Part shown: positions 41,393 through 52,881 of the stretch, piece by piece
Layout: the number at the start of each line of letters is the position of its first letter
How positions within the stretch are numbered: position 1 is the first letter of the stretch
NCBI GenBank assembly: GCA_033297075.1
Contig: MU858137.1
Span: 92,078 to 156,077, forward strand
Source: Rhypophila decipiens
Taxonomy: Eukaryota; Ascomycota; Sordariomycetes; Sordariales; Naviculisporaceae
Direction of reading: 5' to 3'
Length of the DNA: 64,000 bases
Translations under genes and position numbers: made by a program
The notes under the pieces: generated by a model
The model's input: only the letters and a program-made list of their open reading frames with translations
The model's database searches: none
What the model was told of the DNA's origin: nothing

Positions 41393-44300
41393 ATTGGGCG
41401 TCAGTCGCAACGAGAGTTTCAGGCTCCTGCCAGTTAGAGAATCAGGCTTGTCTGCTGGCTCATCCGCTGCTCCTAAATAAAACTAAGATCCCAAATGCTC
41501 TCTCAACCATAGCAACAACCTAGACCTGGGTTGTCCTTGCCCTCCATCCATCATCCATCATCAGATCCACCGTTACCTCCCAGACAATGAAGCAAGCCTG
41601 TTTGGTTGGGGCGTATGCGTGTGTTTGACGAGTCCCGGCCTCGTTCAGGTTTCTTGCCAGCCCTGTCATTTGTTTTCTTTTTTCCTGTTGTACAATATCC
41701 TATCGTGGTAAACTTAGAGACGGTGGGAGGGGTTTATTGGATTGGGATAGCCATGAAATTTGAATCCTTTTAACATTTAATGATATATGTTGCCTTGGTT
41801 CTTGACAGCGCCTGTTTCTTGGCAGTTTCTTATAATCTGATATATCGAAATGAGGAGCTGGTAGTGTACGGAGAGACCGGAGGCCGGAGCCGAAGGGAAG
41901 TATTTTGACTCTCTAGGGGCCGGATGGTCGGTCTTTAGCAGAACTCTCGAGGCGCTGCTCAACAAGTCTCTCGGCTGGGATTGGTATCAGCATATGCCTC
42001 CTCTCCTCCTCCTCTCCCTCTCGGCGTCTTATTATCAACCGACTAACAAATTACCCACCTGTATATTAGTGCAGAGGAAAAAAGATCTCTAGGAACAACT
42101 ATTACTATTTGCGAAATATCTTTTATCAGATGGCCCCCAAAACAAAAATTGAAGTCATGTTTAGTTTTGTTCTAATTGTAATGTAATGCCCGCTTCCTCG
42201 TCTCGGTGGACCGCGGTAGTACCAAAAGGTTTTCAACGTGAATTTACAAGATGTTTGTTTGTTTACCTATATTAATTATTTGGTGCTCCATCCACAAAAA
42301 GTCAAATACCCGCCAACCGTCAAAACACAACTTTGTCTGGTTATATTTTCAGCGTTCCTGGGAATCTGCTGCCCCCACGCCGGATTGAACGACAGACCTC
42401 AGCATTATGTATGCAACTACGATCTTGCTCCGGAAAGGAATAACTCTAAGAGCAAGATGCGGAGTGTATGTATGCATGTACAAGTGCTGCGCTCTACCAC
42501 TGAGCTATAAGGGCTTTGCTTTGTTTCTTGTTTGTGGCTTGGCTAGGCAAGGTTTATATCTGACGTGGAGACGGATTTTCGAGAGTCGACCGACGGACAC
42601 TTACTAGGTAGGTTAAAAAAGCTTGTCTGCATACTTATACTTTGTGGATGGATTTCCACAGTCTGCGGTAATACGTAGAAGCTTACATGCCCTACCTATC
42701 TATCTATCTTGACTTATATGTACCTGGATGAGCGAGCGATCCTGGCCTAGATGCCTGGTGATCTTTGTAACTAGTTGCTCTGCTCTGCCGACTAGTAGGT
42801 ATCTGACCTAGAAGAAATATACATATGTATACAGTAAAACGGTTAGTGGCCAGTCAGTCAGTTATACCCCGATGCCTTGAAGACACATGACTAATCTCTC
42901 GTTAATCGTGTTATGATACTTGCTTGGTTATGCTGGCTTCAGTTTGTTAGCACACGTCGTCTTTCTGCTTGCTTGCTTACTTTGGTATGTACCAAATTGC
43001 CACACGACAAGTGAGCTCCTTGCGTGTATGTGCTTGTTTTGACCGGATGATATGTTTTAGCTGTAATGTTTGTTGTCTTGCTGACATGTATACCTACTCG
43101 GATATTTTATGATATCCAGTTAGTTGTACGAGAGACGATATCGATTCTTACCGTCTCAAGTTTATTTTCCTTCTCTCCTTTCCCCAGAGCCCTCGCTTCT
43201 CAGCTGGTTGAGCGAGTTGACCACTTGTAACACGTCAATTCAACTAGACCGAACTAACTAATTTGCGGACTTGTGATATCATTTCATGGCTTGGCGGAAA
43301 AGGTCGTTCTCGTGAGGCTGATTCGTTTATCGTGATTCTTATGCTAGAGAGGAAGAACCGGAATGAATGCAATAGACGGACGGGTTGTTTTATCAGATAT
43401 CTATATATGTATATGTCTTGACTCTCGGAGTTAAGAACGGATAGGGCTGTGATGTAACAGTCAACATTGAAACTACAGAGTAGACCGTAAGGTATTGTCT
43501 TTCATTGTGTATCTCAATGATGTGTGTGTTGTGTGTCAAGGAGAGAGCTATTCAGTTGAATCCTGACGGACGATTCAAGGACCATGACTTAATTAGCTGG
43601 TGTTATTAGGGTCGAGCGGCTGAACTACCTTGAAGATTGCTACTTGACAATGAGGATGGTGAACTTGGAGTTAAGTACGTAGTGTTCGGAAGTGGCTTTG
43701 CCTTCGTGTGGGTGTGTTGACATGGTTGGGTTTTTTAGATCAGCTGTCTGTCCCGTCGTATCGGTCTGACTTGATGATGGCCTCAAGCCTCAAGCCTCAA
43801 GACTATGAAACTTGTCAACTCGGATACATCGGAAGGTAGATCGGAAGGTGGATCGGGAGTCGGAAAGTAGGGTATCTCGGTACGATATGTGATCAATGTC
43901 TCCGAGTTCAAAGTCTCAGTTCTCGAGATATATCGGACTCTCGCTTCGATATGCGCAGTGGGAGATGAGTAAAGTTGTGAAACAAGATACAGCAGCTCGT
44001 TCATTTACGCTGCTCTTCTCCGAAATACGGTCATCTCAGCCGCACCAACGAGGTTGTCTACCCGGTTTGATTGGTAATTAAGTCATTGATTGGATTGGAC
44101 TCGACGATTTAAAGTTTGAAACTGGGGGAGCAAAAGTTCAAGACAAGATGGATCAAGTGGTTGGTGTCTTTTAGTTATGAGGCTCTAGTGTCTGTGGTCG
44201 ATGTCTGGGCCTCTCTTCCTCACCTTGTTGAGGTCTGGAACATTGATAACAGAAACACTGACGGAGATGGCTTTAGTGGGCTGGGTGTCTTGATACCTGG

Positions 44301-47300
44301 AACTCGTGACTCGAAACTCGATGTGGACGTTATGGATCATGATGAAAAGAGTCGACAGTTTTTGTAAAGGATCGGAAAACGGTACTCTCATAAGCCATTT
44401 TAATAAGTGAGTATCCTTATTGGCATGACGTTGTGAACTTGTGTGTGAGTTACTATCGTCGTGCATGGCTCTTCTCAAACCAACAGTGGTCGTCCAGCTT
44501 ACCAACTGGTCACTTATACAATCCTGTCAGTTGTTATTATGGCTCGTCCCTTTAATTTCCCAATCTTTGATTGACGTGTTGACATAAGGACCGTATTTTT
44601 TCAGTAGCTGGCCTGCTTCCCTCCTGGTAGTCATGTGTCCTTGCCTTTTCAGAATGTCTCTCAGCCGTAGAGATGGCTTTCGATCAACTCAGACAGATGG
44701 GGTGCACGACCTGGATTCAGAAGTGGTGCCGTCGATATCGGAACGATAATAGCAAAGTCATATAGATCCCGTTAAAAAGTAGCGGCCACCCGTCGAATGA
44801 GTAAGCAAGTCGGCATTATTATCAAGTAAGTACCCGGAACGGGCAATGAGATGTTAATGAGAGATGTAAGTGCTTTTGCGCCGTGTAGCCGCCGGGTGTG
44901 GCGTCCACCAAGAGCTGTTGGTAGCCGATGGACCACGCGTCCATCCTCCCGGCCCGTTGCTCTCTCCTATGGCTCGTAGCAAGTTTGTTGCCCCGAGGAT
45001 TCGGGCCCGGTCGGTTGATTTACCAGTCTGCTCCTATCCGCGGGAAGGAGGGGCACAAGGCGGCCGTGAGACACAGGAACAGATAAAATGTGAACGAGAT
45101 GGTTATGAACCGCATTATCAAATCCAAGATCCGTAGCAGGTGGCTGACTTTCCCCTCTAAAGGTGGCGAGACAAGGTCGCACAGCCCTTTTTGAAAGAAT
45201 TCCTCTGGTTACCCCCTTTTATACTGTTGGTCCTTTTGAGCGCTTTGCCGTTGGATGGCTTGTCGTTGGAATAGGAGACACTGTGCCGTCGAGTAGCAAG
45301 GCGGGGGCATAACCTTGTTTGCACCAATCCTCTCACATGTGTATTTAGGGGAAATATGTTTCTAAATATCAAGCTTCGCAACGGCTCATTGCTCATCAAT
45401 AGGTTGATTGAACAAGTGTTTGCCAGGGACCTGAGAAGCAGCCAAAACTTTGCACCTTTTACCTGTGATTTGTGGTCGAGGTCAATGATGTGAGCCAATC
45501 CGCAAGACAACCCTCTTTGGGCAGTCAAACCAGTGATGTGATTGGATGCATGTGTTAATAAGTGAGCCCCTTGTTTATAAACGGACGAGCACCGTAACCC
45601 GTCCAACATGCCTAATTCGGAATCCGTTTTATGCTCCGTTCCAAAATAGGGGAACCGACGGACCACCGAAAGTCCCAACCGCGCGGGAGAGGGAATGTGA
45701 CAGCAAGCAGAGGCAGCAAGCAGAAGTGCCAACTCACACTGACCAAACAAGTCAAAAGGAATATAGAAAAACGCAGGGTCGAAACAAACCAGAAAAAAAG
45801 CAAACGCGCGGGTTTCAAAGAGTGGGCAAATCATGGAATGGTGATGGGATATCTGATGGTGAGTTTGACATGTTCGTGATCTTGGGAGAGCCGCCAATGT
45901 TTCGAAACATGACCTGGCCGTCTGGGCAAGCCAAAAAAGTATAATAAATTACTGTACTGTCTGTGAATAGCTGCTTTTATTCCTGATGACTGTGATGGAT
46001 GTCAAAGAGTGTGAAAATGCGCCGATCAAAACGTGACTCGTCAGAAAAGAGGACTATTGTGACCTCTGCCGCCAATATGGAGAGCGTCCCCGAAACTGCC
46101 GGCAGTCGATAGTTCCCAAACTGTACGAATTCGTCGAGAAGGAAAAGTAAATTGGTGGAGACTTCACAGGCTTATCAGATCGGTCGAGACTGGCTCGATC
46201 TTCCAGGAAGGTCCGTCGCGGAAGGAGGCGACAAAATAGGTGGACCTTGGAAGGAAAAATCGGATCCCATGAACGGCTTGCATCCGAGTATTCCGGGTTT
46301 CTTTTCCCAAACTCAACCAACAAAAAGTCTCGATGCAAACATCAAAAAGGTGATAGATATATATCCATTCCTTCTTGCCCTTTTCTTTCTGAGCAAACCC
46401 ACGGCGGCATGTATAACAACTGATCCCTTTCTCCTCTCCCCTTGTTTGCAACCGCTTTCACCCCTGGAGGGAAACAGTCGTCGTCGTCGTTGTCGTCGAA
46501 AGAAACAAAAAGTGGGTGGCTTGACCCGCTCAACCCCTGACAGGGTGCCATTTATTGATTGTTAGCGCGTTTCAAAAGTCGATCCCCGTCCGTTCCCCGC
46601 TCTTGACATTCTTTTCTCTCGTGGCATTTTCAACTTTCAGTTTAGACTGGCCCTTGGGGGCGATCCGGGCGGATTCCGCATCCACGGATCCTTTTCTCAT
46701 CAGTGGCACGGTGTGATGGGAAACATGAGACGACGGCAATCTCCATGATCGATTACGCTAGGAAAACGGAGCAGGACTGGCGAGGTAGGAATTGCCGCGA
46801 TGATCGGCAACCAGCCATAAACAAACGACAGAAAGGGAAATAAGAAAAAGATGTTTGCTTAACTTGAAACATTTTGAGAATTCGGTACCCGGATGGCGGT
46901 AAATCTTTTTCTTGACCTCTCTTATTGGTCTTGCAGAGGGAAAAAGCGAGCACGACTATAATTATTACCCGGCTACGACGTTCTTTGCATCTGGAATCGC
47001 TATAATAGGGAAATAGACTCAACCGGCGTTCCATTACGGGACGACGGGTCGTTCGGCACTCTGCTTTTAGCTTTTTGCAAACAGAGTAGGAGTGGCATTC
47101 TAAGTTGGTAGGTGCCGCAAACACCGCCGCCGGTCTAAATATTCCGCACATGGGATTACAGGTGACACTCACAAGTTTGCTCTGCTGTGCCGTGATGGGC
47201 GGGCAGATCCAGAGATTCGGTGGGATCTCTGTCTGACAGACTTTATCATATTATTTTGGAGAAAAAAAGGAGGCGATTGACCAACAGCAGACGACAACGG

Positions 47301-49240
47301 CGCTGCGATGGTTAGCTGACAGGAGGAGCACGGCATTGGAATATTCTGCTAAAAAGAAGGATCAGCACACAGGATCTGTGCAGCACCTCGAAACTGACTG
47401 GTTGGATTCGTCACTGTGTCCCATGGAAATGGCCCACCGCAGGTCTGACCGTTCACCCGCTCAGGAGGCAGTGCCAACGATTGCTCCGCGCTCTTTTCTA
47501 CAGTATGCGCTGAGGAGGACCACATTTCTACTTGGTGGTTCCGCTGGGAATATCCAGGTGATCAGTGACAAGTCGGTATTTGGACGAGAGAGATCGATAT
47601 GACGCGCGCAAAACATGCATCGACTCAAGACGGGAGATCTTCCAATGATGCGAATTCTGACAGTCCGGGACTGTCCAATGGCTTCGTGTCACTCATGAGT
47701 AGGAGAATTAACCTTATTCTCAAGCTGGCGCGGTGGTGTGTCACAAAGTGTGAACCGGCCGCCTTCCTTCCTCGCCCCGTCTGATTCTCGCGCCAAGAAA
47801 GAGATGACAGGAGCTCGGCTCCACAGTTTGTCCCGTTTCCCAGTTTCCCAGTTCTGATTGCCTTCGGCGCCCTGATTGGACGCCACACGGCCGGCGGTTT
47901 TCCCCTCTCCTTTTTTGTCCCTCTCAGTTTTCCTGTTGCACTGCTCGAGTCTGGCACACCAGGCACACGCTCCGAGCCGCTGCAGCTTAATCCAGGAACA
48001 AGACGACTTGGTCCAATCATGGCTCCAAGTGGCGGCTGCAAGACGCAGGTACAAGTCTTTTTTTTCACTTCTCCTTGGCTTCTTGCCCCTCACTTCCTAG
48101 CCACCTCTTCTTGCTCGTGGATTGATTCCAGGCCTTGCCAGGATGGCCCACCCCCTCTTGCTCGGCCTTGCTCTGCCCAACCTGTTTTCTTGCTCCCAGT
48201 GTGCCAGTCTTTCATCCCGACTCGGCTTGAACAACGCAGTCGACAACACAAGAGACAGCGGCCCACACCCAAGAAGGAAATACGCAAGCCTGTCTCATGA
48301 CGTGGAAAGGAAAAGCAAGGCGTGAAGTGAAAAAGGACCACCTCAGCGGGCCCGTATGTTGGTCTGAAGTCTTGGGAGTTCGACAAGCTCCTCTTTGGCA
48401 GTTGGCGGCACCGAGAAGAAAACCAGCGTCACAGTTCACTTCACCAGAATGAACAAGGATGACCCCTCCGCCTTTCTCCCTCACTCGCCTCATCGTCGGG
48501 GACGGTCGTCAGCCCGTTCATGGTGCTGTGGGCCACTTGCGAAAAAAAGAGAAAAGAATTCACCCTGGAACCTGCAGCTGGTTCTAGATCCCATTTTCGT
48601 CCTAGCCTGGGTGCTTGCAAGTGCAACGCTCTGGTCTGAAGGCTGGGCTCGCAGGCTGGGCCCCAGCTCGAGCCTTGGGCGTGGGTCATGGCTCCGTTCT
48701 GTCCCCGTTTTCGATCCCATCCTTGCTCTGGTTCAGCTCGTCTCCCGTCACACCCCCGTCCCCCCGCGTGCTGCCGGTCCATCCACGGTTCCTATTAAAC
48801 TCTTGCCCTCCTCCCACCCACGGCCCTGGGATGCTCTCTTTCTGCCTCATCGACCTTCTGGGCTTTGTGTCGTTCTCTTCTTGACAAATTGTCACACCTT
48901 CCTTTCTTTTGCTTGCTTGCAAACACATTCTCTTTCACAGCTGCTGAGCCTGCTTAGCGTCCTTCCTTTTCACACCTTCAGATCAAAACTGCTGCTCGGC
49001 CGATTTTATATCGCACCAAATCTAGCGATTTCCTGGAATATCCATCCAAAAGCGCAACAGTCACTATCGAGTCCCCAGAACTCTAGTGACGATCTTTGAC
49101 CGTTCCTTTTTGACCAAACAAACTATCCAGGAGATCTTTGACAGACCCAGAACGATACAGTCCTAGAGACTTACTTGGATACCCGACACTCCCTTTCAAA
49201 ACACAACGCCCAGAGATCAACAAAAAAACCAACAACAATC
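41393..49240. other. Gene-poor 7.8 kb stretch with one tRNA gene
   Basis: Apart from tRNA-Thr at 42371-42514, no gene is supported. Short repeats include three TCAAGCC units at 43782-43802 and degenerate GGATCGGAAGGT-type units just after. The longest frame (45157-45897, minus, 246 codons) shows no domain, and several frames overlap with it. From about 47850 to 49240 the plus strand is C/T-rich and probably includes the promoter and leader of the DUF1996 gene. Confidence 0.5.
42371..42514 (-). tRNA. tRNA-Thr(UGU) with 73-nt intron
   Basis: Read on the minus strand, the 5' exon is 42514-42479 and the 3' exon 42405-42371; the intron is 42478-42406. The acceptor GCCCTTA pairs fully (with G-U pairs) with TGGGGGC. 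The D-arm is GCTC-AGTGGTA-GAGC, the anticodon stem CAGCA pairs with TGCTG, the anticodon in the loop is TGT followed by A37, and the T-arm TGTCG-TTCAATC-CGGCG pairs at all five positions. The intron starts after position 37 as expected. It contains a 9-bp hairpin (ATCTTGCTC/GAGCAAGAT) and GCATACATA near both ends. The mature length is 71 nt. The first TTTT run lies about 45-50 nt downstream. Confidence 0.88.
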
Positions 49241-51145
49241 ATGCTTTTCGCTACATTTTTGGCGACTTTGATCGCCACGGCTGCTGCCGCCAAAGACAAA
49301 CGCACCTTTGCGGTCCTCCGCCATTACGGAAAAGGGCCCCTAACTACCTGCCGTGCCGATCCCATCGTCAGCCCCGGTACGGCGTCTGCCCATCTCCACA
49401 CCGTCATGGGTGCCAGCGGCTTCGGTCTCAACTCGACGGGCCAGGATCTTGCCAACTCCAAGTGCACCACGGCAAAGCCCAAGGCGGACAAGAGCGCCTA
49501 CTGGTTTCCTACCCTGTTCTTCAAGGATCCCAAAGATGGCCATTTGGAGCAGGTCAACTTCTTTTACTCGAACGTCTACTACTTCTTCGAGGCTACCAAC
49601 GACGATATCAAGGCTTTCCCTCTTGGTCTCCAGATCTTCAGCGGAAATGCCGGTTTGAGGACTCCCCCTCCAGGCGGTGGTCGCCAGAACCTCGACCCTT
49701 CCAAGGGCCCCGTCCAGCCTGCCCAGATCACGTGCCCCCGTGGCAACTTCAATCCCCCAAGCTGGCCGGCCAACTCGGATGGCACCATGGCTGGCATGGG
49801 TGACCCGAACAACCAGGGCTCCGGTGTTGGTTTCCCCTTCCAGGACTGCGATGGATATGCCTCGCCCATGAGAATGGACCTCCACTTCCCATCGTGCTAC
49901 AACCCCGCCGCCGGCTTGACCGACTACAAGAACAACATGGCATTCCCCAGCTCGGCCGGCAATGGCAAGGTCGACTGCCCCAAGGGCTGGATCCACGTTC
50001 CCCATCTCTTCTTCGAGGTCTACTGGGACACCCACAAGCTCCTCCCGCGCTACCAGCACCTCCTCGGAAAGGAGAGCCCCTTTGTCTGGGCCAACGGCGA
50101 TGCCACTGGCTACTCTATCCACGGCGATTTCATTTCGGGCTGGGACGAGAAGGCTCTCCAGCAGATCATCGACAGCAACTGCGACGCTGGACACGCTGGC
50201 CTTCACTCCTGCCCCGGCCTGATGGGCGGTGTCAACGATGACAGCGAGGACTGCACCATCGAGTGCCCCATCCAGGAGACTGTCAGCGGGAACCTCGCCA
50301 AGCTCCCCGGTAACAACCCGATCACTGGATGGAAGTACGGTGCCGGCAGCGGAGGTGGTGGCGGAAGCAACCCTCCCCCTGTCATGCCGCCTGCCGACAC
50401 GCCCACTGTCGCTCCTCCTGCTCCTCCACCAACCAGCACTTTCAAGGCCGACCCTCCCCCGCCTCCTCCTGTCAAGCCCACATCGAGCGCCGCCCCGATC
50501 GGCGGCGGCGGCGGCGGCGACGGCGACTACCACGAGACCATCAAGTCTGTTCCTGCTCCTCAGGCTACCAGCACTGAAGCTCCTGCTCCTCCTCCCCCTG
50601 CCGTGGAGACTCCCAAGCCAAACCCCGAGCCCACTCCCAATCCCGTAGAGGGCAAAAAGACAACGACCGTCTGGGAGACGGAGACTGTCTGGGCCACCAC
50701 CACCATCTTCGGAGGCAAGGGTCCCAAGCCCACTCCCAAGCCCAGCCCCTCGCAAGATAGCGATGCAGTCGGAGACTTCAAGTACGCCGGCTGCTACCGC
50801 GACTCGGAGGCTCGTGTACTCTCGGGCGAGATTCGTCCTAATCTCGGCAGGATCAGCAACACGGTTTGCGTCAAGTACTGCGCGTCCAAGGGATTCAGCG
50901 CGGCGGGCACTGAGTATGGCGGACAGTGCTACTGCGGTGACTCGCTGAGCAAGGTCGAGAAGATCGCCGACTCGGAGTGCAGCATGACGTGCGAGGGCGC
51001 CGGAGGCGAGAAGTGCGGCGGCGGCTGGGCTCTCAGCCTGTACACCAAGACGGGCACTGTCAAGGCCAAGAGGAGTGTCCGCAGCCACGCACATGCTCAC
51101 TACCGGCGGAGCGGGAGCCATGGACATGGACATCACTTTCACTAA
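49241..51145 (+). CDS. Secreted DUF1996-WSC domain protein with His-rich tail
   Basis: A single exon encodes 634 residues. The start at 49241 gives a clean signal peptide (MLFATFLATLIATAAAA, then KDKR); an in-frame ATG at 49175 would bury it. Residues about 25-330 form a DUF1996 domain (YGKGPLTTCRADPIVSPG, SAHLHTVMGASGF, YWFPTLFF, paired Cys). A Pro/Gly/Ser-rich linker (about 375-505) leads to a WSC domain (about 511-603, YAGCYRDSEAR...GGQCYCGDSL...GGWALSLY), a Cys-rich carbohydrate-binding fold of fungal wall sensors and enzymes. There is no membrane anchor. The last 25 residues carry dibasic sites KR (610-611) and RR (622-623), each followed by a His-rich segment. Many such proteins are secreted or wall-associated; the enzymatic role of DUF1996 is unknown to me. 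Confidence 0.9.
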   Translation: MLFATFLATLIATAAAAKDKRTFAVLRHYGKGPLTTCRADPIVSPGTASAHLHTVMGASGFGLNSTGQDLANSKCTTAKPKADKSAYWFPTLFFKDPKDGHLEQVNFFYSNVYYFFEATNDDIKAFPLGLQIFSGNAGLRTPPPGGGRQNLDPSKGPVQPAQITCPRGNFNPPSWPANSDGTMAGMGDPNNQGSGVGFPFQDCDGYASPMRMDLHFPSCYNPAAGLTDYKNNMAFPSSAGNGKVDCPKGWIHVPHLFFEVYWDTHKLLPRYQHLLGKESPFVWANGDATGYSIHGDFISGWDEKALQQIIDSNCDAGHAGLHSCPGLMGGVNDDSEDCTIECPIQETVSGNLAKLPGNNPITGWKYGAGSGGGGGSNPPPVMPPADTPTVAPPAPPPTSTFKADPPPPPPVKPTSSAAPIGGGGGGDGDYHETIKSVPAPQATSTEAPAPPPPAVETPKPNPEPTPNPVEGKKTTTVWETETVWATTTIFGGKGPKPTPKPSPSQDSDAVGDFKYAGCYRDSEARVLSGEIRPNLGRISNTVCVKYCASKGFSAAGTEYGGQCYCGDSLSKVEKIADSECSMTCEGAGGEKCGGGWALSLYTKTGTVKAKRSVRSHAHAHYRRSGSHGHGHHFH

Positions 51146-52085
51146 AAAGTTGGAAGAGCGAGTCCATGACCTATACTCCGTATATACCCATCTTTCGTTT
51201 CACCATTATGTATTCTTCTTCTTCTTCACCAAGACCCCTTTGACACGACACTTTTTGGCATTTGACATTTTAGAAGGAACAGGGCCGGCTGGCTGGGGAA
51301 CGGGTTGGACCGGGAATTCCACAACATACCCCCTCTTTTACTTTCGTTTTCAGTTCTTGTTATTTACATACAGACGGTTGTATATGACAGACGCCTTTTG
51401 TCCAACAGAGGCGGTAGGGTTTTTCAAAATTGGGGATTTCGGCTGGCGCTTTTTAAGAGGGTGAGGGAAACCCAGGCAGGCACGGAGCCGGGAGTCATGA
51501 CTTTTCACGATCACATATGCGTACATCACATATCCGCTTCACTTCTTCCTGTCGCTTCAACTTTTGAGGTATTCTTCACCGACATGTTTTCTGTGTACAT
51601 ATTACATTCATCTTTTATACTTGCCCAATCAAGACTTTGGGTTGATCTTGGTTTGCTCTGTGCAATTGTCATTAAGTTGCCCCCCGTATGGTCCCAGTGC
51701 ACCTTGTGTGATGCAAACTTTGTGCTCTCTCCATACGCATCTTTATCCAGTCAACATAGCATGGGCAATGCTCTTGTCTGCGGGCTATGGTCATACCTAT
51801 CTTGCCGACTTGTTCGCAAGAATCCTTTCGTCCAGTCCATACATTGATATCAAGCCAGCAACGCTCCTTTCCTACTCTCCGGTCACCACAGGAGCGAGTC
51901 ATTCACGTGCGTTGTCCTTTCCGCCGTCTGCCACATAAGCCACAAGCACTTGATATCTCGACGGATCCCAAAACCAGCCCCTTTCTCCACAGAGCAACAC
52001 CACACTCTTGTCTAAGCTCTCCCACGAACTGTAAAATCCCAACCCATCGCCGGGAGATTCATCAACAGCACAAAAGACTAAAGCA

Positions 52086-52158
52086 GGCCTTGTAGCGTAA
52101 TTTGGTAGCGCGTTCGACTCCAGATCGAAAGGTTATCCGTTCAAGTCGGGTCAGGGTC
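52086..52158 (+). tRNA. tRNA-Trp(CCA), intronless
   Basis: The acceptor GGCCTTG (52086-52092) pairs with CAGGGTC (52152-52158), using two G-U pairs. The D-arm is GCGTAATTTGGTAGCGC. The anticodon arm TTCGA-CTCCAGA-TCGAA has anticodon CCA. The T-arm ATCCG-TTCAAGT-CGGGT is paired, and the discriminator base is A. Unlike yeast tRNA-Trp no intron interrupts the anticodon loop. The first run of four or more T lies only about 90 nt downstream, so termination signals are weak. Confidence 0.88.
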
Positions 52159-52580
52159 AAACCGGACTTTGCTACGGTGTGATATCATACAAGGCATGTC
52201 TCTCTGATTTGTTCCTTCTGTAATATCACTGTGAGCAAAGGCTGGTTCTCTTTTTACTTCCTCTAAAGAGGAGAGAAGAGTTCTTTTCTTGTATACTCTT
52301 TTCTTGGGGTTTTAGTTCGCCGCTCATGTCTGCACTTTTGGGCCGGAGATTTGCTAAGTAGGTCTGTTGTAGAGTTATGCTCTTGGATGAGATCTCGTAT
52401 CTGTGGCAAGCGGGAATTGTTTGTTATGTATGTACCCAAAAAGGCTATTTAACTAATGACGACAGAGACGTATGATATTACTGACAGTTAACCATGTAAA
52501 GTGACTGTGAGATGGATCCTCGTGAGAAAGAAAAAGGGGCGTTTGATAGAGACACGGAAAAGTGGGGCCCGTTGAGCGGA

Positions 52581-52593
52581 TAACCCTAACCCT
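52581..52593. promoter_or_regulatory. Telomere-like (TTAGGG)2 motif upstream of rcm1
   Basis: TAACCCTAACCCT lies 289-301 bp before the rcm1 ATG. Read on the other strand it is two TTAGGG units. Such short internal telomere-like boxes are known targets of Tbf1-type regulators; function here is inferred. Confidence 0.55.
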
Positions 52594-52881
52594 CGCTTGC
52601 AAGGAAATTTTTGAAAGCTCAACAACAAGTTCCATCCAGTTAACACTAGAATCGTACGGCTTTGAATCTCTCATCTTAGTTTTTAAACATTTCCAAGTCC
52701 GTCCGGGTCAATTCATTCACCGCAGTCTAATGGCACTGGCCATTCAATAACACCAACTCCAAAAACAAAAAAAAAAGGAGCGGAAAGTGTTTACGGGATA
52801 CCGAAAACGAACGAATCAGGGACAAGGACGCAACTTTATCAACAGGACTGAGAGCGGAAGAAGGGAGAGAACTTGAGAGAA

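Larger units (their letters stand above)
51146..52881. other. Spacer with tRNA-Trp and telomere-like repeat upstream of rcm1
   Basis: This contains the 3' flank of the DUF1996 gene, tRNA-Trp (52086-52158) and the rcm1 promoter with TAACCCTAACCCT at 52581-52593. No protein gene is recognised. Confidence 0.55.

Noticed and set aside
45157..45897. 246-codon minus-strand frame in the gene-poor region
   Set aside because: No domain, signal or family resemblance, low-quality composition, and other frames overlap; not enough to call a gene.
49175..49240. Upstream in-frame ATG extending the DUF1996 protein by 22 residues
   Set aside because: The extension is polar (DTRHSLSKHNAQRSTKK) and would bury the signal peptide; the 49241 start gives a standard one.
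49340..51142. 600-codon minus-strand frame opposite the DUF1996-WSC gene
   Set aside because: It arises from third-position GC bias on the sense strand; it has no recognisable motif, whereas the sense frame has a signal peptide, DUF1996 and WSC.
52873..52881. Upstream start for rcm1 at a TTG codon
   Set aside because: Not an ATG; the first ATG at 52882 gives the plausible N-terminus.
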